Source: Fragilaria crotonensis (lineage: Eukaryota; Bacillariophyta; Fragilariophyceae; Fragilariales; Fragilariaceae). Taken from it: a DNA stretch of 24,513 nucleotides. The stretch lies in assembly GCA_022925895.1 (NCBI GenBank), contig JAKSYS010000799.1:1-24513 (forward strand), read 5' to 3'. Positions 9,786 to 20,400 of the stretch are shown here, piece after piece. Numbering within the stretch: the first letter of the stretch is position 1; each line of letters opens with the position of its first letter. The notes below the pieces were generated by a model. The model saw only the letters and a program-made list of their open reading frames with translations. It did no database searches and was not told the origin of the DNA. A program made the position numbers and the translations under genes.

Positions 9786-10640
9786 ATGACGCAAAACTCC
9801 TTATAGCATACCGCCTTCTAAACGTTGAGACGGACGTTCGCCTTTTTGATGCCGGAGATCTTGTCCATTGTCCTCCTTGTGTTGGTTTCCTGTGGATTCC
9901 AACTGATGATGGTCCTGTTTGGGAGCGAAGGCCCTAAGTTTGTTTTCATCCGAGCCTATCACACTCCCACGATTCCTGGTGTCATCATTTCGCACTCCGC
10001 AATCTCCAAGTAACTTTGCACGTCAAGCTACCACATGTCCAGCCACCTCAATTACCCGGGTTTTATTCACTTCCACCATTGCCTCCGACGAAGCCAAGAT
10101 GTTTACGTTTCCCTTCAGCCTACGTCACAACGCCGTGGTCTTACGTTCACAAGAGCTTTGACTATACTTGTGGATGAGCAACACAAATTCCCCACTCCGC
10201 CGTGGCCAATGAGGGTCCGCCGCCTGTGCTCGCGCCATCCTTTCAGCCCCTCACTGTCTTTCAATTGACAATCTAACAGACTGTATGTCTGGCCAGGAAT
10301 GCCATGTGCCTCCAGTCACATCTGACGATGCGCCATGTCGCAGCTGTCATGCCACTCTGACTACTACATCTCGGATTTTTGGTAGGTCCTATTCCAGGTT
10401 CACCCTATGATAATAACGGGCCGCCATCAAATGGGTATCGGGCGACCACCGACGAAGATGATGGGATCATGTCTGTGTCTCTGCAGGAAACGGCAACTGC
10501 GAGTCCAACAGAAAGCATACCGTTGGACTCCGCTATGTATCATGACGCACCTCGATCCACCACCAATGATAACCTGTGTCTCGTGCGTGGTCGGACCCAA
10601 GTTCCCCTAAAGAAAACTGTATGGGAGAGGATCAAGCTGA
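9786..10640 (+). pseudogene. Element B gag-pol linker, protease expected
   Basis: Protein-like pieces continue on the plus strand in shifting frames. Examples are AKLLIAYRLLNVETDVRLFD at about 9790-9850 followed by HCPPCVGFLWIPTDDGPVW, and later GPIPGSPYDNNGPPSNG. By position this is where the aspartic protease should be, but I did not find an intact D(S/T)G motif. No host gene is supported. Confidence 0.4.
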
Positions 10641-11716
10641 TGAAGCTGACCTTAATCTTATGGTGCATTGTTCCCTTTCTCAATAAAAAGGCCTTCCGGT
10701 GGTGCTTTGGCACCAACCCCTCGGTCTTTTGACTTTTTGTCGACTTTCCACCATTCATCGCTTTGTGAAAGGAATGCCGGCTTTCTTTTTCCCAAATGCA
10801 ATCGGGGGATGCCCTACTTCTCTTGCCGCCAAATTCCAAAAGCAGCCATCTGGTACTGCAGCTACCAAGCAATGGACTGTCTGCAACCAAGGCATATCGA
10901 TCATGGTTTAGAAACACGAAGCAACAGCACATTCTGATTGGGTCTGAGTGAGGAGACATGCTAGTATGCAATTATCACTGACCATTTCAGTGGTTATCTC
11001 TTTGGCAATTGGCTTGCCAACAACACGTCGAACTGTCCCAACATTTATGTGCGTGCAAATGGATGGCGGCGGTAAGCTGGACAAAAATTGTGATATCCAT
11101 CAGATTTAAACCAACTTTGGATATGCCGTCAAAATGACTGTTCCCGATTCATCCCATCAAAATGGGCCTGGAGAATTACCGCAGTAGATGATCGGCGATG
11201 CACTCCGGGGAATTTTGTCTGGCGCAAATCTCAAACTGAGTTTCTGGCCCTATTTAATTTACTCTACATAGTACACCTCCATTGACCTTCAAGTCCGCAT
11301 GAGATGTGCGGCCCCGACTTGCCGAATTTGTCAAAAATGAGGACTTTTGGGTGCCATCTGCATATCCAACCCAGGCAGCACCACAGCAAGATATGGAAAA
11401 CTGGTCCCGAATTCCCGTCTTGGTGGTATTTTTCTGGGGTACTCCCGCTCACTTAAGATCCTCCATTATTACGACCCCAAAAGTGCTCTTTGTGATAACC
11501 GCAACAAACGCTCCTTTTGATGAGGTCATGAATGATCTTGCCGGTACACCACTCCAAACAAGCAGATTCTTCGGCAACTCAACAACGACAATTCTCTGGC
11601 CCCTGATTAGATCAATATGTTGCCTTTCGACCTGTCGGTTTCTGACGACCTCTTTGATTGTCTCAATGAACTGTTGCCTGCCGTCATTTGTGACCAGCAC
11701 CATGGCATGGTTTTAA
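10641..11716 (+). pseudogene. Element B pre-integrase and integrase remnant
   Basis: Pre-integrase pieces include GMPAFFFPNAIGGCPTSLAA and TKQWTVCNQGISI (about 10,770-10,907). DHFSGYLFGNWLANN follows at about 10,980, in the place of the first catalytic Asp. At 11,122-11,253 one frame reads YAVKMTVPDSSHQNGPGE and, after one TAG, IGDALRGILSGANLKLSFWP. That is the classic integrase block with the catalytic Glu of HQNG.GE. Pieces near 11,395-11,480 (KLVPNSRLG, LKILHYYDPKSALCD) fit the integrase C-terminal region. Frames change several times, so the gene is dead. Confidence 0.82.
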
Positions 11717-12414
11717 AATCTCCGAGCACCAGCACATTCGTAAGCGAGCATACATCTCGGAGTTGTACCGCACACATCTGCGGGCTGCATCAAAAAGTCC
11801 GCCGTAAATACATTGGGTCTTTCTTTGTTTCCATTGATGGCCATCCAGTTTTCACTGCAGATTCTGCTATTCTTGCCGCCCTATCTACTGTTGCAGAGTA
11901 CGATGCTACGTCTTTTAAGATTGTTTTTGCGCCCGAGGATCGATGCATTTGCATTGCCGATCGTCGACATAACTCTCTATCCATTTGTCGGTTGTTGATC
12001 ATCTCCGCGTCGTTCACACGATTCTCACCGATTCGACACCTGATGCGATGTTGACTCCAGATGGTTCCCGCCCTCTCGTCATGCGTTCCCTGAACACTAC
12101 TAGTTATGACGACACCACTAAAGAGCAAGCGATTGGCAGTTTCACTTGCCGCAAGCTTCTTTGCCTCTCAAATTGGAATGATTGGCAAACTGGTGCTGAA
12201 TTCAAGCAGCTTGATTCTACGGCCAAGCAGCAGCCAGATGTATGGCAAACCATATCCCCCTCTGTCCGGTGTGATCATTCTCTGGCAACACTGGAGCTAC
12301 TCAATCAAGGCCAACGGCACCTGCAAGGCTCAGAATTGCTGCAATGGTTCCCCTCGTGTGTTTTCACAGTTGAATTGGCCAAACCTATTCATCATGTATC
12401 AAACAACCTTGTAG
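11717..12414 (+). pseudogene. Element B reverse transcriptase, N-terminal part only
   Basis: Reads VRRKYIGSFFVSIDGHPVF and FTADSAILAALSTV at about 11,800-11,900. In the next frame it reads EQAIGSFTCRKLLCLSNWND and AEFKQLDSTAKQ (about 12,126-12,230). In a third frame it reads MYGKPYPPLSGVIILWQHWS and KAQNCCNGSPRVF (12,238-12,370). This is the conserved lead-in to the RVT_2 domain of diatom-type Copia pol. The sequence stops being recognisable near 12,414, before the DV.NA and YVDD catalytic regions, so polymerase and RNase H are missing. At least two frameshifts are visible (about 11,970-11,985 and about 12,231-12,240). Confidence 0.85.
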
Positions 12415-12420
12415 TATGAG

Positions 12421-13240
12421 GTTCTGCTTCGCCCTCTGAGCTCATGAAGGATACGTCAGTCTCAAGGTCAATGCAACAATATGTAGGAGGAATGCAAGGA
12501 ACCAGATCAGCTAGGATAACCAGTTGATCGTGTTTGGTGTTTCGTGGTGAAGTACCTGGTAATTGAGTGATAGTACACTTTTAACAGCTGCCGTAAACCC
12601 CGAAGTCATGGGAGTCGAACGTGGAGTCGTGATAGGAATCACTCAATACTCAATACTGGACTAGTCTACTGGTAGAGTAGCTATGGTACATGATACCTGG
12701 TACCATGATACATGATACTGTACCTATTGGTAACACCGTGGGGGGCATGATATTGTACAGTATTCTGTACGAGTATCTTGTGCTACAGTACAAGTACCAC
12801 AATTGGACAAGCATGATTCGATGAAGTTTCACATACTGTCGTGCATACTCCGGGGTACTTTACCTGGTAGCAGTACGGGAATACAAGGTACTCTACTACT
12901 CGTGTGGAGAGTATGATGATATGATGTATGACGTATGACAAGTAATCGTTCAGTACTCCTACTGCTACTACTAGAGTACACGTACCGGAAGTCGCGTTAC
13001 TCGCAGTACAGAATTATAGCAGTACAGTAGAATAACAGTACCGCAGTACCCGTACTCCGTACTCCGTACTCCAGTGTTATCAGGGAACAAAAAAGTAATA
13101 CGTGCAACGAGCTACATTTGTCTGTCACACAGGGATGTCAACTCAAAAAACCGAACAAGCTCGTAACGTATCGATTTCCACGTCCGAGCGTTGACAGTCC
13201 GAACAACACAAACGTCACATACTGCCATCTCTTTCAGACC
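12421..13240. other. Intergenic region upstream of the myosin gene
   Basis: No gene is supported. The first 230 bp are featureless unique sequence following the truncation of element B. The next 420 bp (about 12,660-13,080) are packed with GTAC words (listed separately). The last 160 bp should contain the myosin promoter and 5' leader. ACGTCA occurs at 13,212-13,217, 24 bp before the chosen ATG. I see no clear TATA box. Confidence 0.6.
12660..13080. repeat. GTAC-rich low-complexity island 1
   Basis: About 23 copies of the palindrome GTAC occur in roughly 420 bp, where random sequence would give one or two. They lie in variants such as CAGTAC, GGTACC and a threefold CGTACTC run at 13,051-13,070. 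Related words (GATAC, CTACT) fill the gaps. The island ends just before the myosin leader. It could be regulatory, or a decayed repeat family shared with the region at 22,100-22,760. Confidence 0.75.
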
Positions 13241-16200
13241 ATGGCGTCCGAAGTCGAAGCTGGATCTTCCAACGCCAACCATGTGTACGTTGTATCAGAT
13301 GAATTCTCCTGGATGCCAGCACGTGTCGTCGAATACAGCAAGACAGAGCCAAATAAAGTTCTTGTCAGTATTGCGGCTTACAAAGACGAAGACTCCATTC
13401 AATCCGGAAATTCTTCGTCAAAAGGCCAGGGAATGGCAGGTGCACGTGCACAATCGACAACAATCGCAATTGATCTAAGCACGTACCCGAATCGATCTTT
13501 ACCACTTCAAAATGTCAACGAAGACGGACTACTTCAGCAGGTGGAAGATATGGTAGACTTGCCGTTTCTCCATGAGGTGAGTAGACCAACAATGAAGCGA
13601 GTACCTGTGCAATACAAGGGCGGTGCGAGAATTATAGTGGCCTATCGCCTATCCTCCGTCTATTGTCGACACATGTGTGTTCTAAGCTGTATTCGCATCT
13701 TGAAATAATGTTGTGCGATGACGAGTTCTTGCTATCGCGTCCCAGTTACTGTCGTGAGATTGCATTTGTTGAAACTCGAGCGACTCATTGTGATACCGCC
13801 TGAGTAACCCCGCTCTCACATTGGCCATTGCTCTCCGATTCCTAATGAACCTTCGTCATTTCTCATTTTTTCTCCACACTTCCTTCATGCTATTGCTACC
13901 CTGGTACCTGGAACAGCCCGCTATTCTTTACAACCTCAAAGCACGACACGCACAAGGCAAACCATATACTCGAACAGGGGATATCGTTATTGCAGTCAAT
14001 CCCTATCAGTGGATGATGGACTTGTATTCGGAACAAACTCGGGCCACGTATGCGCACGCACTGGTTTGGAACCACGATGCGGCGGATCTTGATCCGAGAA
14101 CAACAGTCCCCCCACACGTTTACGAAACGTCCTCATTGGCATATCGAGGGCTAGCCGTGGATGGTCAGGATCAGTCCATATTGGTCAGTGGTGAGAGTGG
14201 TGCTGGAAAGACTGAAACCGTCAAGATTCTCATGTCGCATCTAGCGTCGATCCAAGCGGCAGCATTGTCCTCTCATGCGTTCGATTCACAAGATAACCAG
14301 CATTCACATCATGTGCCTCCCATTGTGCAGCGTGTGCTAGACTCAAATCCCCTGTTGGAAGCTTTTGGAAATGCCAAGACGATACGAAATGATAATAGCA
14401 GTCGATTTGGCAAGTACTTGCAATTGCAATTTGATACCGAAGATCCAGATCATGCAGCCTATGCAGGCAAGGCCATTCCCTCATGCATGCTGGCAGGCAG
14501 CAAATGTGAAGTGTACTTGCTGGAAAAATCACGAGTTGTTGGACACGAAGAGGACGAACGGTCGTATCACATCTTTTATCAAATACTTGCGGCTAGCGAG
14601 GAAGAAAAAGCTGCCATTTGGACAGGGTTGAAAGAAACCGACAACGAATCGTTCCTCTACGTTGGCTATACTGATACGGATACTATTGAAGGCAAAACAG
14701 ATGCCGCTCGCTTTGCTTTGACCAAGCAAGCGCTGGCCTTGATTGGCATTGACAATGATAGATTCGTCGTACTGATGAGGGCCATTTGCGTCGTTATGCA
14801 GCTGGGGAATCAAACCTTCGAACTTGATCCGCATGATGATGAAAGATCCGTCATATCATCTGCAGAGGAATTGCTGGAATTATCGAATCTCATGGGAGTT
14901 GACCCTGAGATCATTACAAGGGCCTTGACAGAACGAACTGTTAGGGCTCGTAACGAGGTGTTCACAGTACCGCTCAAGCCTGACCAGGCAAAGGATTCAG
15001 CTGATGCACTTGCCAAAGAAATTTATGCCAAGACATTTCTTTGGATTGTCCGAAACATCAACGACGCGACCGCTGCTGAGTGGAACTACGAAGGCGACAA
15101 GAAAGCTAATTTCGGAATCATCGGTCTATTGGATATCTTTGGCTTTGAGTCCTTCAAAGTGAACCGATTTGAGCAGCTATGCATTAACTATGCCAACGAG
15201 AAACTTCAGCAGAAGTTTACTCAAGATGTGTTCTGTTCAGTCCAGACGGAATATGAGTTTGAAGGTATCGCGCTCGGCGAGATTCAGTACGAAGATAATG
15301 CAGATGTCTTGAACCTGGTCGAAGGTCGGATGGGCCTAATTGCCGTGCTTAACGAAGAATGTGTTCGTCCGAAGGGGTCCGATTCTGCATTCGTGTCGAA
15401 GGTGCATGCAGTTAACAAAGATTCTGATGCGTTTTATGTTGAAAAGAGTTTTCGCGCCTACGAGTTTGGGATCAAGCATTACGCAGGCAGGGTTTACTAC
15501 GACGCAACCGGCTTTGTGTCAAAAAATATGGACGCACTGCCACTGGATCTCCTTGAATGTGCCAAGAAGTCATCAAATGAAATTATTGCGAACGAACTGC
15601 AGAATGACGCTATGATGAACGACCATACACGAACCAAGCCTAAAAGAGTAGCACCTTCTCAGAAGACCGCATCAACCCGTCTGGTTCACCAAACAGTCTG
15701 GACCAAGTTTCGATCACAATTAACATCGCTTATGCTGTTGCTTAGTGAGACCAGAACCAGGTACATTCGATGCATCAAACCAAACACTCGGAAAGAACCG
15801 CGGTCGATGATGCACCTTTCCACAGTGGAGCAGCTTCGATGTGCAGGAGTTGTGGCGGCAGTGACAATATCAAGATCTGCCTTTCCCAATCGTCTTCAAC
15901 ATGAGATTGTGCTAGAGCGATTCAAGTCGCTTTGGGCTGTTGGCGAACACCATGGTGATGGTGTTTCGGGTGAGCCAGCCTCCTCAACCAAGAGTGAAAT
16001 CGAAATATTGCTGTCGCACGCACTCAAATCGCTCCAAACAATAAAGGACGGTGACATTGTAATGCCTTTTGTGATCGGAAAGACACGAACGTACTTTCGT
16101 GCCGGTGCCTTGGAGCACCTCGAGGCCGAGAGGCTGAAGGGGCTCAGCAACTGGGCTACTGAGATTCAACGCATAGCTCGAGGATTTGTAGCAAAATCCA

Positions 16201-17385
16201 AGTTTCAGAAGAAGCGGCGGCAGCTATCCTGGCAGTTGCGTCCATTCGCCGGTTTGTTGAGCGTCGTCGATATATTCGAGCACGTAATGCCGCGATTGTC
16301 ATTCAGTGTGCCGTTCGTTGTGTCCAAGCCCGTGCCGCACTGCATGGGCGCCGTAGAAGTCACAGTAGCACCCTCATTCAATCTTCATGGCGACGTTTCG
16401 TGGCAAGAGCGTACTTCAAGAAAACAAACATGCTGCAATTGTCATCCAGGCAATGGCACGCGGCGCTATCCAGCGTCCTCGGTTCCGCTTTGAATTGAAA
16501 GAACGACAAGAAGAAGCCAAACTGGAGAACCAGCTCAAAATCCTGCAGCGCAAGCTTGAGGAGGCAGAACTTAGACGTATTGAAGCTGAGAAGAAAGCCG
16601 CCGAGAGACCGCAGGAAGTTTATCCCACTGCGATCGACGATGGGGCGGGAAAGAAGGACAAAATTGTGACCCCTGCAATAGGAAAAGCTGGCACAGAATC
16701 CACCGACTCTCCCACTCTTGGATTACTTACAACCCAGCAGCAAAACTTAATGGATGAAAGTGGCAAGATGCTGGAGTATCTGCGCAAGGAAGGTAAGTTG
16801 TTGTTGATGTCCCTAAGCCAACTATGCATGATGAAGATCGATCTCAAAGACTCATCCATTGGATTTTTCACAGTTTTCAAGCTCCGCAATCAAAATTCTC
16901 AGCTTCGAACCGACTTCGACTTGTTGAAGGAAAACAATCAGCGCCTTATGGATGCGAATGCCTCTGCCGGTGCGAGCTTCGCCGCTCTCAATCAACACGC
17001 GAAACAACTGAACAAACAAAATAGTAAGCTTTCCGCAGAGTTATCTCACTGTAAGCAGCTTCTCCATAAGGCCAGCCTTACACAAGTGGAAGTGAAGGAG
17101 GAGCTCAAGATGAAACAAGCTACGTATGTTGCAGAAGTTCATTCTAGATTGCAATATCAGAAAACTATGACGAAGATTGTGGATACCATTCAGGCGCGAT
17201 GCAAGGACACACGATTGGTGGAAGACGTCCTTCAGATGGCAGATGACTGTGAAGAAATGTACATGAATGGCCCGACCTCTTTAACTGCCTCTACATCCAT
17301 TCTTGGGTCCCTGACGCCCACAGCAACTGACCTGCAGGACACAACAACAAGCATAGTATCAAGATTCAAGTCATTCTTCGGTTAA
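13241..17385 (+). CDS. Myosin heavy chain (unconventional), with SH3-like domain, motor, five IQ motifs and coiled coil
   Basis: An actin-based motor ATPase. Exons are 13,241-13,576, 13,917-16,792 and 16,874-17,385, about 1,241 residues once the two single-base breaks are allowed for. The N-terminal SH3-like part has a DEFSWMPARVVEY stretch. The P-loop GESGAGKT is at 14,190-14,213 (residues 204-211). Switch I NDNSSRFGKY starts at 14,388 (residue 270). Switch II DIFGFE is at 15,132-15,149 (residue 518). An actin-binding region TRYIRCIKPN and a converter FVIGKTRTYFRAGALEHLEA follow. The neck holds IQ motifs ATEIQRIARGFVAKSKF, a degenerate ILAVASIRRFVERR, AIVIQCAVRC, STLIQSSWRRFVARAYF and AAIVIQAMARG. 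The tail is charged coiled coil (about 16,500-17,250) ending SRFKSFFG. The start is the first in-frame ATG before the SH3-like domain. The frame shifts near 16,203-16,217 and at 16,421-16,424. Class is not assignable by eye. No globular cargo domain is seen. Confidence 0.93.
13577..13916 (+). other. Myosin intron 1 (340 bp)
   Basis: Donor GTGAGT after the codon GAG (...PFLHE) and acceptor ..GGAACAG before CCC (PAILYNL), phase 0. The join restores the myosin text between the N-terminal region and the motor, where LHEPAILYNL matches the usual start of the motor. A pyrimidine-rich stretch (13,857-13,885) precedes the acceptor. The unspliced frame hits a stop at 13,706-13,708. Confidence 0.88.
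16217..16423 (+). other. IQ-neck segment in a third frame (two single-base breaks)
   Basis: Positions 16,217-16,420 are open for 68 residues in a frame different from both the motor and the tail. They encode regularly spaced IQ motifs (about every 23-25 residues). The upstream break lies within 16,203-16,217 (one base missing in the AAG AAG CGG CGG context). The downstream break is one A missing from the A-run 16,421-16,424. Coding periodicity across both breaks shows the true protein is continuous. Confidence 0.85.
16793..16873 (+). other. Myosin intron 2 (81 bp, frame-preserving)
   Basis: Donor GTAAGT at 16,793 and acceptor TTTTTCACAG ending at 16,873. Removal joins RKE to VFKLRNQNSQL and keeps the coiled-coil heptads. 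The retained version inserts 27 residues (LLLMSLSQLCMMK...) that break the heptads. Length 81 is a multiple of three with no in-frame stop, so unspliced transcripts would still encode protein. Confidence 0.75.
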
Positions 17386-17486
17386 ACAGCATGGCGCTGT
17401 CATGCACTCTGCGATGGGCGAATACCCTTCAACGAGTTTGTTACAAAAGTTCCGCAGCGAGATGATATCGTGTTCTATTAATCTAT
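17386..17486. other. Convergent intergenic gap (101 bp)
   Basis: Separates the stop codons of the myosin (plus) and exportin (minus) genes. It is A/T-rich near 17,473-17,491. Both 3' UTRs and poly(A) sites must lie within or beyond it, so the two transcripts probably overlap at their 3' ends. No separate terminator motif is visible. Confidence 0.7.
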
Positions 17487-20400
17487 TTATAAGGCAAATG
17501 CGGAAAGGCCTTCAGGTGCACCACTGTTCCTGCCATGCTTTGTTGTTTTCTTGTTCATCATGCTTTGAGTAACGAGCTTTTCCGGCAAGTCGAAGACAGC
17601 GACACTGGCGGCAGCTTTCTGCTTCAATAGCGACTCTCGTAGATCGGCACGTCCAAATACACCGTTTTCTCCGCGGGACTTGTCCAAGTATTGAGAATTC
17701 TCCGCGGCGATTCGCAGTAGATCACGCAAAAAATCCTTCTGATCCTTGGCGGATCTTTTTCGTCGGAGGTCATCTTCAAACTTCTTGACTGCTTCTTCTC
17801 CAATGCCTGGAAGGCCAGCCAGAAGTTGTCTGGGAAGATTACTGGGGACTACCAAAATACCTCCTCCCTTCAACGGATCGTCCGCAGTTTTTGCTTGTTC
17901 GAACTGCCCCGGAACATTCGGATCATTTGCCTGTTGCAATCCAGGACCTTGTCCACCTGGCTGGAGGGCTTGGCCAAGAACGAGACGACAGAAAATGTCT
18001 CGCACAACATTAATCATGTCCCATTCGATGCCGACCATCCATTTAGGTTCAACAACGATGTTGGTCACCGCAACCGTAAACATCTGATTGGCAATCAGAG
18101 GAACATAGTTTGGTGACCATGCGACTGTCTCAAGCACTCGATGGCAAATTTTTGTGCATCTTCGAACAGTATATGCATCTGGATAACTCAAGCAATGGAT
18201 GATCGAAAGCGAGAAGTTTCCAGCGATTTGTTCGTCTTCCAACAGCCAGAAGTGACAAAGCCCGTTGATGCGGAGAAGTTTTCTGGCATCGATGGCAGTT
18301 TGGTTCTGTTGCTTTGGAGTCCCGTCGGCATTGATATCGACCTTGGGGTTGGCGTCACCCTTCTTCACTGCACCTTCCTCCTTGGCTACGTTCGCCAATA
18401 CCAGAGCCCAATCACCCTTGAGAGCGAGACCTGCCTGGACCACGTCGCTGTATGTTCGACTCAGTTCAACTCGAGCTTTGTCAACGGCTGCTTCCGCAGT
18501 AACGAGGTCGAGGTCACCAACAAAAACTCCAGCCCTTCCGTAATAAGCCGTGAACCATTCCTCTCCACCTTTAGCTGCCAGAGCCGATGCTGAGGGACAA
18601 TCTGGCGAAGTCAAGGGTCGCTTGAAGATTTCTGCTGACGGCTGGACCACAGGTAGCCAATTTTTTTCCAGTCGAACCACCATGTGCTCGAATAAAGGAG
18701 TGACGACGTGCGCAAGATGGGTTTTATACAAGGTGGCTGGACAACTCAAAATGAAAATTTCGATGAACTGCTTTCTGAAGAAGAGAAGTGTGAGAATTTA
18801 ATGACATGCCTTGCACAAGCATATACAGGCACTTACAGGTATTGTGTAAGATGCCTGTTCTCCATTGAGCGTATATGATCAGGATTCGCAACAACACCAA
18901 CGAACCGAGGGTACATCGCGGCAAGCTCGGGTGCGAATAGGGCACGCTGTCCGGAAAGGAGTCCTAGCATTTGAAAGCAGGTATTGCGAAGTTCGTTGAA
19001 CCAGCCGCTCCATCGAGGTACCAAGTTTAAGTGCCGACGATCCACACCGGCAACAACACTTCCGGCAGTACCGCCCTCGCCAAACACACCACCTGACGTA
19101 GTGTCGTGCACTTTTGATAAAAATGCCTCATCATCGGAAATCGCATAGACGTATCTCTGTATGTTGTCTTGAAGTAGCTTCGCCTGATTCGTTGGATGCC
19201 ATAATCGAAGAGTGACATCGAGCACCTGCATCAAAGCCGGAAAAATTCTTGGCCACAGGGGCACGAAGGGATCCTCCATCGCGAGGTCTTGCAAACTCAC
19301 GGGGCCTTCGTCTGGGAAATTGAGCTCCATATTTCTTCCATCCGTTACCTGAAAAGGCATGAGCCCCATTTGCTTTCTCTTTGCTTCATGGCATCGTTTA
19401 CCAACTGAAAGGATCTGACTGAAAGCCGAGAATACACGCTCAAAGGAGGACGAAACCTGCTGCACGTGTTGAGGGTTTGAAACACTAGAAGGATTTGACG
19501 CCGCTTCACTAATGCCCAGCCAGTCGAGGTAAGATTCGATACTGGCCACACTTTGCCTAAACTCTGCTGATTCCAGGACACTCATGGCATCCGATAACAC
19601 ATCCGATATAAAGCTTGCCCTTGTGATCGGATCCTCAACTGCAGTGGCTACGCAACTTAGAAACTCATAAAGGTGCATTCGATTCGGAGCAAGCAATGCA
19701 TTCGATGACAAGTGCCTTCGAACAACGTCGCTCAGAGGACCGATCCACAGTACCAAATGGTGTGGGACCTTCTTGGCCACCGCCACCAAGCTCGTTCCAC
19801 TTTTTTTGCGAAGGGAAACTATTTCTCCGCTGAGCTCACTACCGCCAGGATTCCAATCATCGGCCGCACCCAGGTAACCCAGCAATGCATCTACTCCTTG
19901 GAGCAGATTGGCGGGTTCGTAGACCCAGAAGTGTTTCATAGCCTCCAGAAGCTGCGCCCGCCGAAACTTGAGCCACACGTATTTTGGATCCCAGGAAACA
20001 AGCGCATTCGATAATTGTGATAAGGATTCTAGGACGGCCGATCGAATCGCTGACTTGCTTGACTGCGTTGAATTCCCATCGTCTTTCAACGCCCACGCTG
20101 GAAGCCCATTCAGAGTGGTGTCAAGCGGCTGCAGCAAACCCTCCAATTGCATTACCGCTTCGCTCTTTCGTGTCAATTGATTGTTTCCTGGGTACAGGTG
20201 ATCACGGGGCGCTCCATCGCCGTATTGTCGTAAGAGCATCAAAGTTCGCTTCTTCAGAACAGATGTTGCGATTTGCGGTTCAACGTTTCCCAAAAACTTG
20301 AAGAGCTGGGTGCATCGTGACCGATATTCACTAAGCCAAGAGTCGTATTCGTTTTCGTCATCCCAACTGGCTTCCATAAGATCCGACTGCGGATGCTTGT

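Larger units (their letters stand above)
8640..12414 (+). mobile_element. Element B: 3'-truncated Copia-type retrotransposon
   Basis: A second retrotransposon remnant, on the plus strand and from a different Copia lineage than element A. Order: gag (about 8640-9785), a gag-pol linker, gag-pre-integrase (about 10,650-10,900), integrase (about 10,950-11,700) and the N-terminal part of RT (about 11,815-12,414). Pieces are in the right order but in all three frames with stops. Pol ends just after the conserved region that precedes the RT catalytic motifs. No terminal repeat was found for it. Confidence 0.82.

Noticed and set aside
12600-12630. tRNA T-arm-like string (GGGAGTCGAACG)
   Set aside because: No acceptor stem, D arm or anticodon arm can be paired around it on either strand. 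The GGTTCGAGT at about 6092 was rejected for the same reason.
13118-13240. Earlier start for the myosin
   Set aside because: The open frame upstream of 13,241 has no ATG in frame. The first in-frame ATG (MASEVEAG) directly precedes the SH3-like domain.
16204-16440. IQ-neck segment as a short intron
   Set aside because: It is open in one frame for 68 codons with regular IQ motifs and shows no convincing GT..AG pair at the frame-change points.
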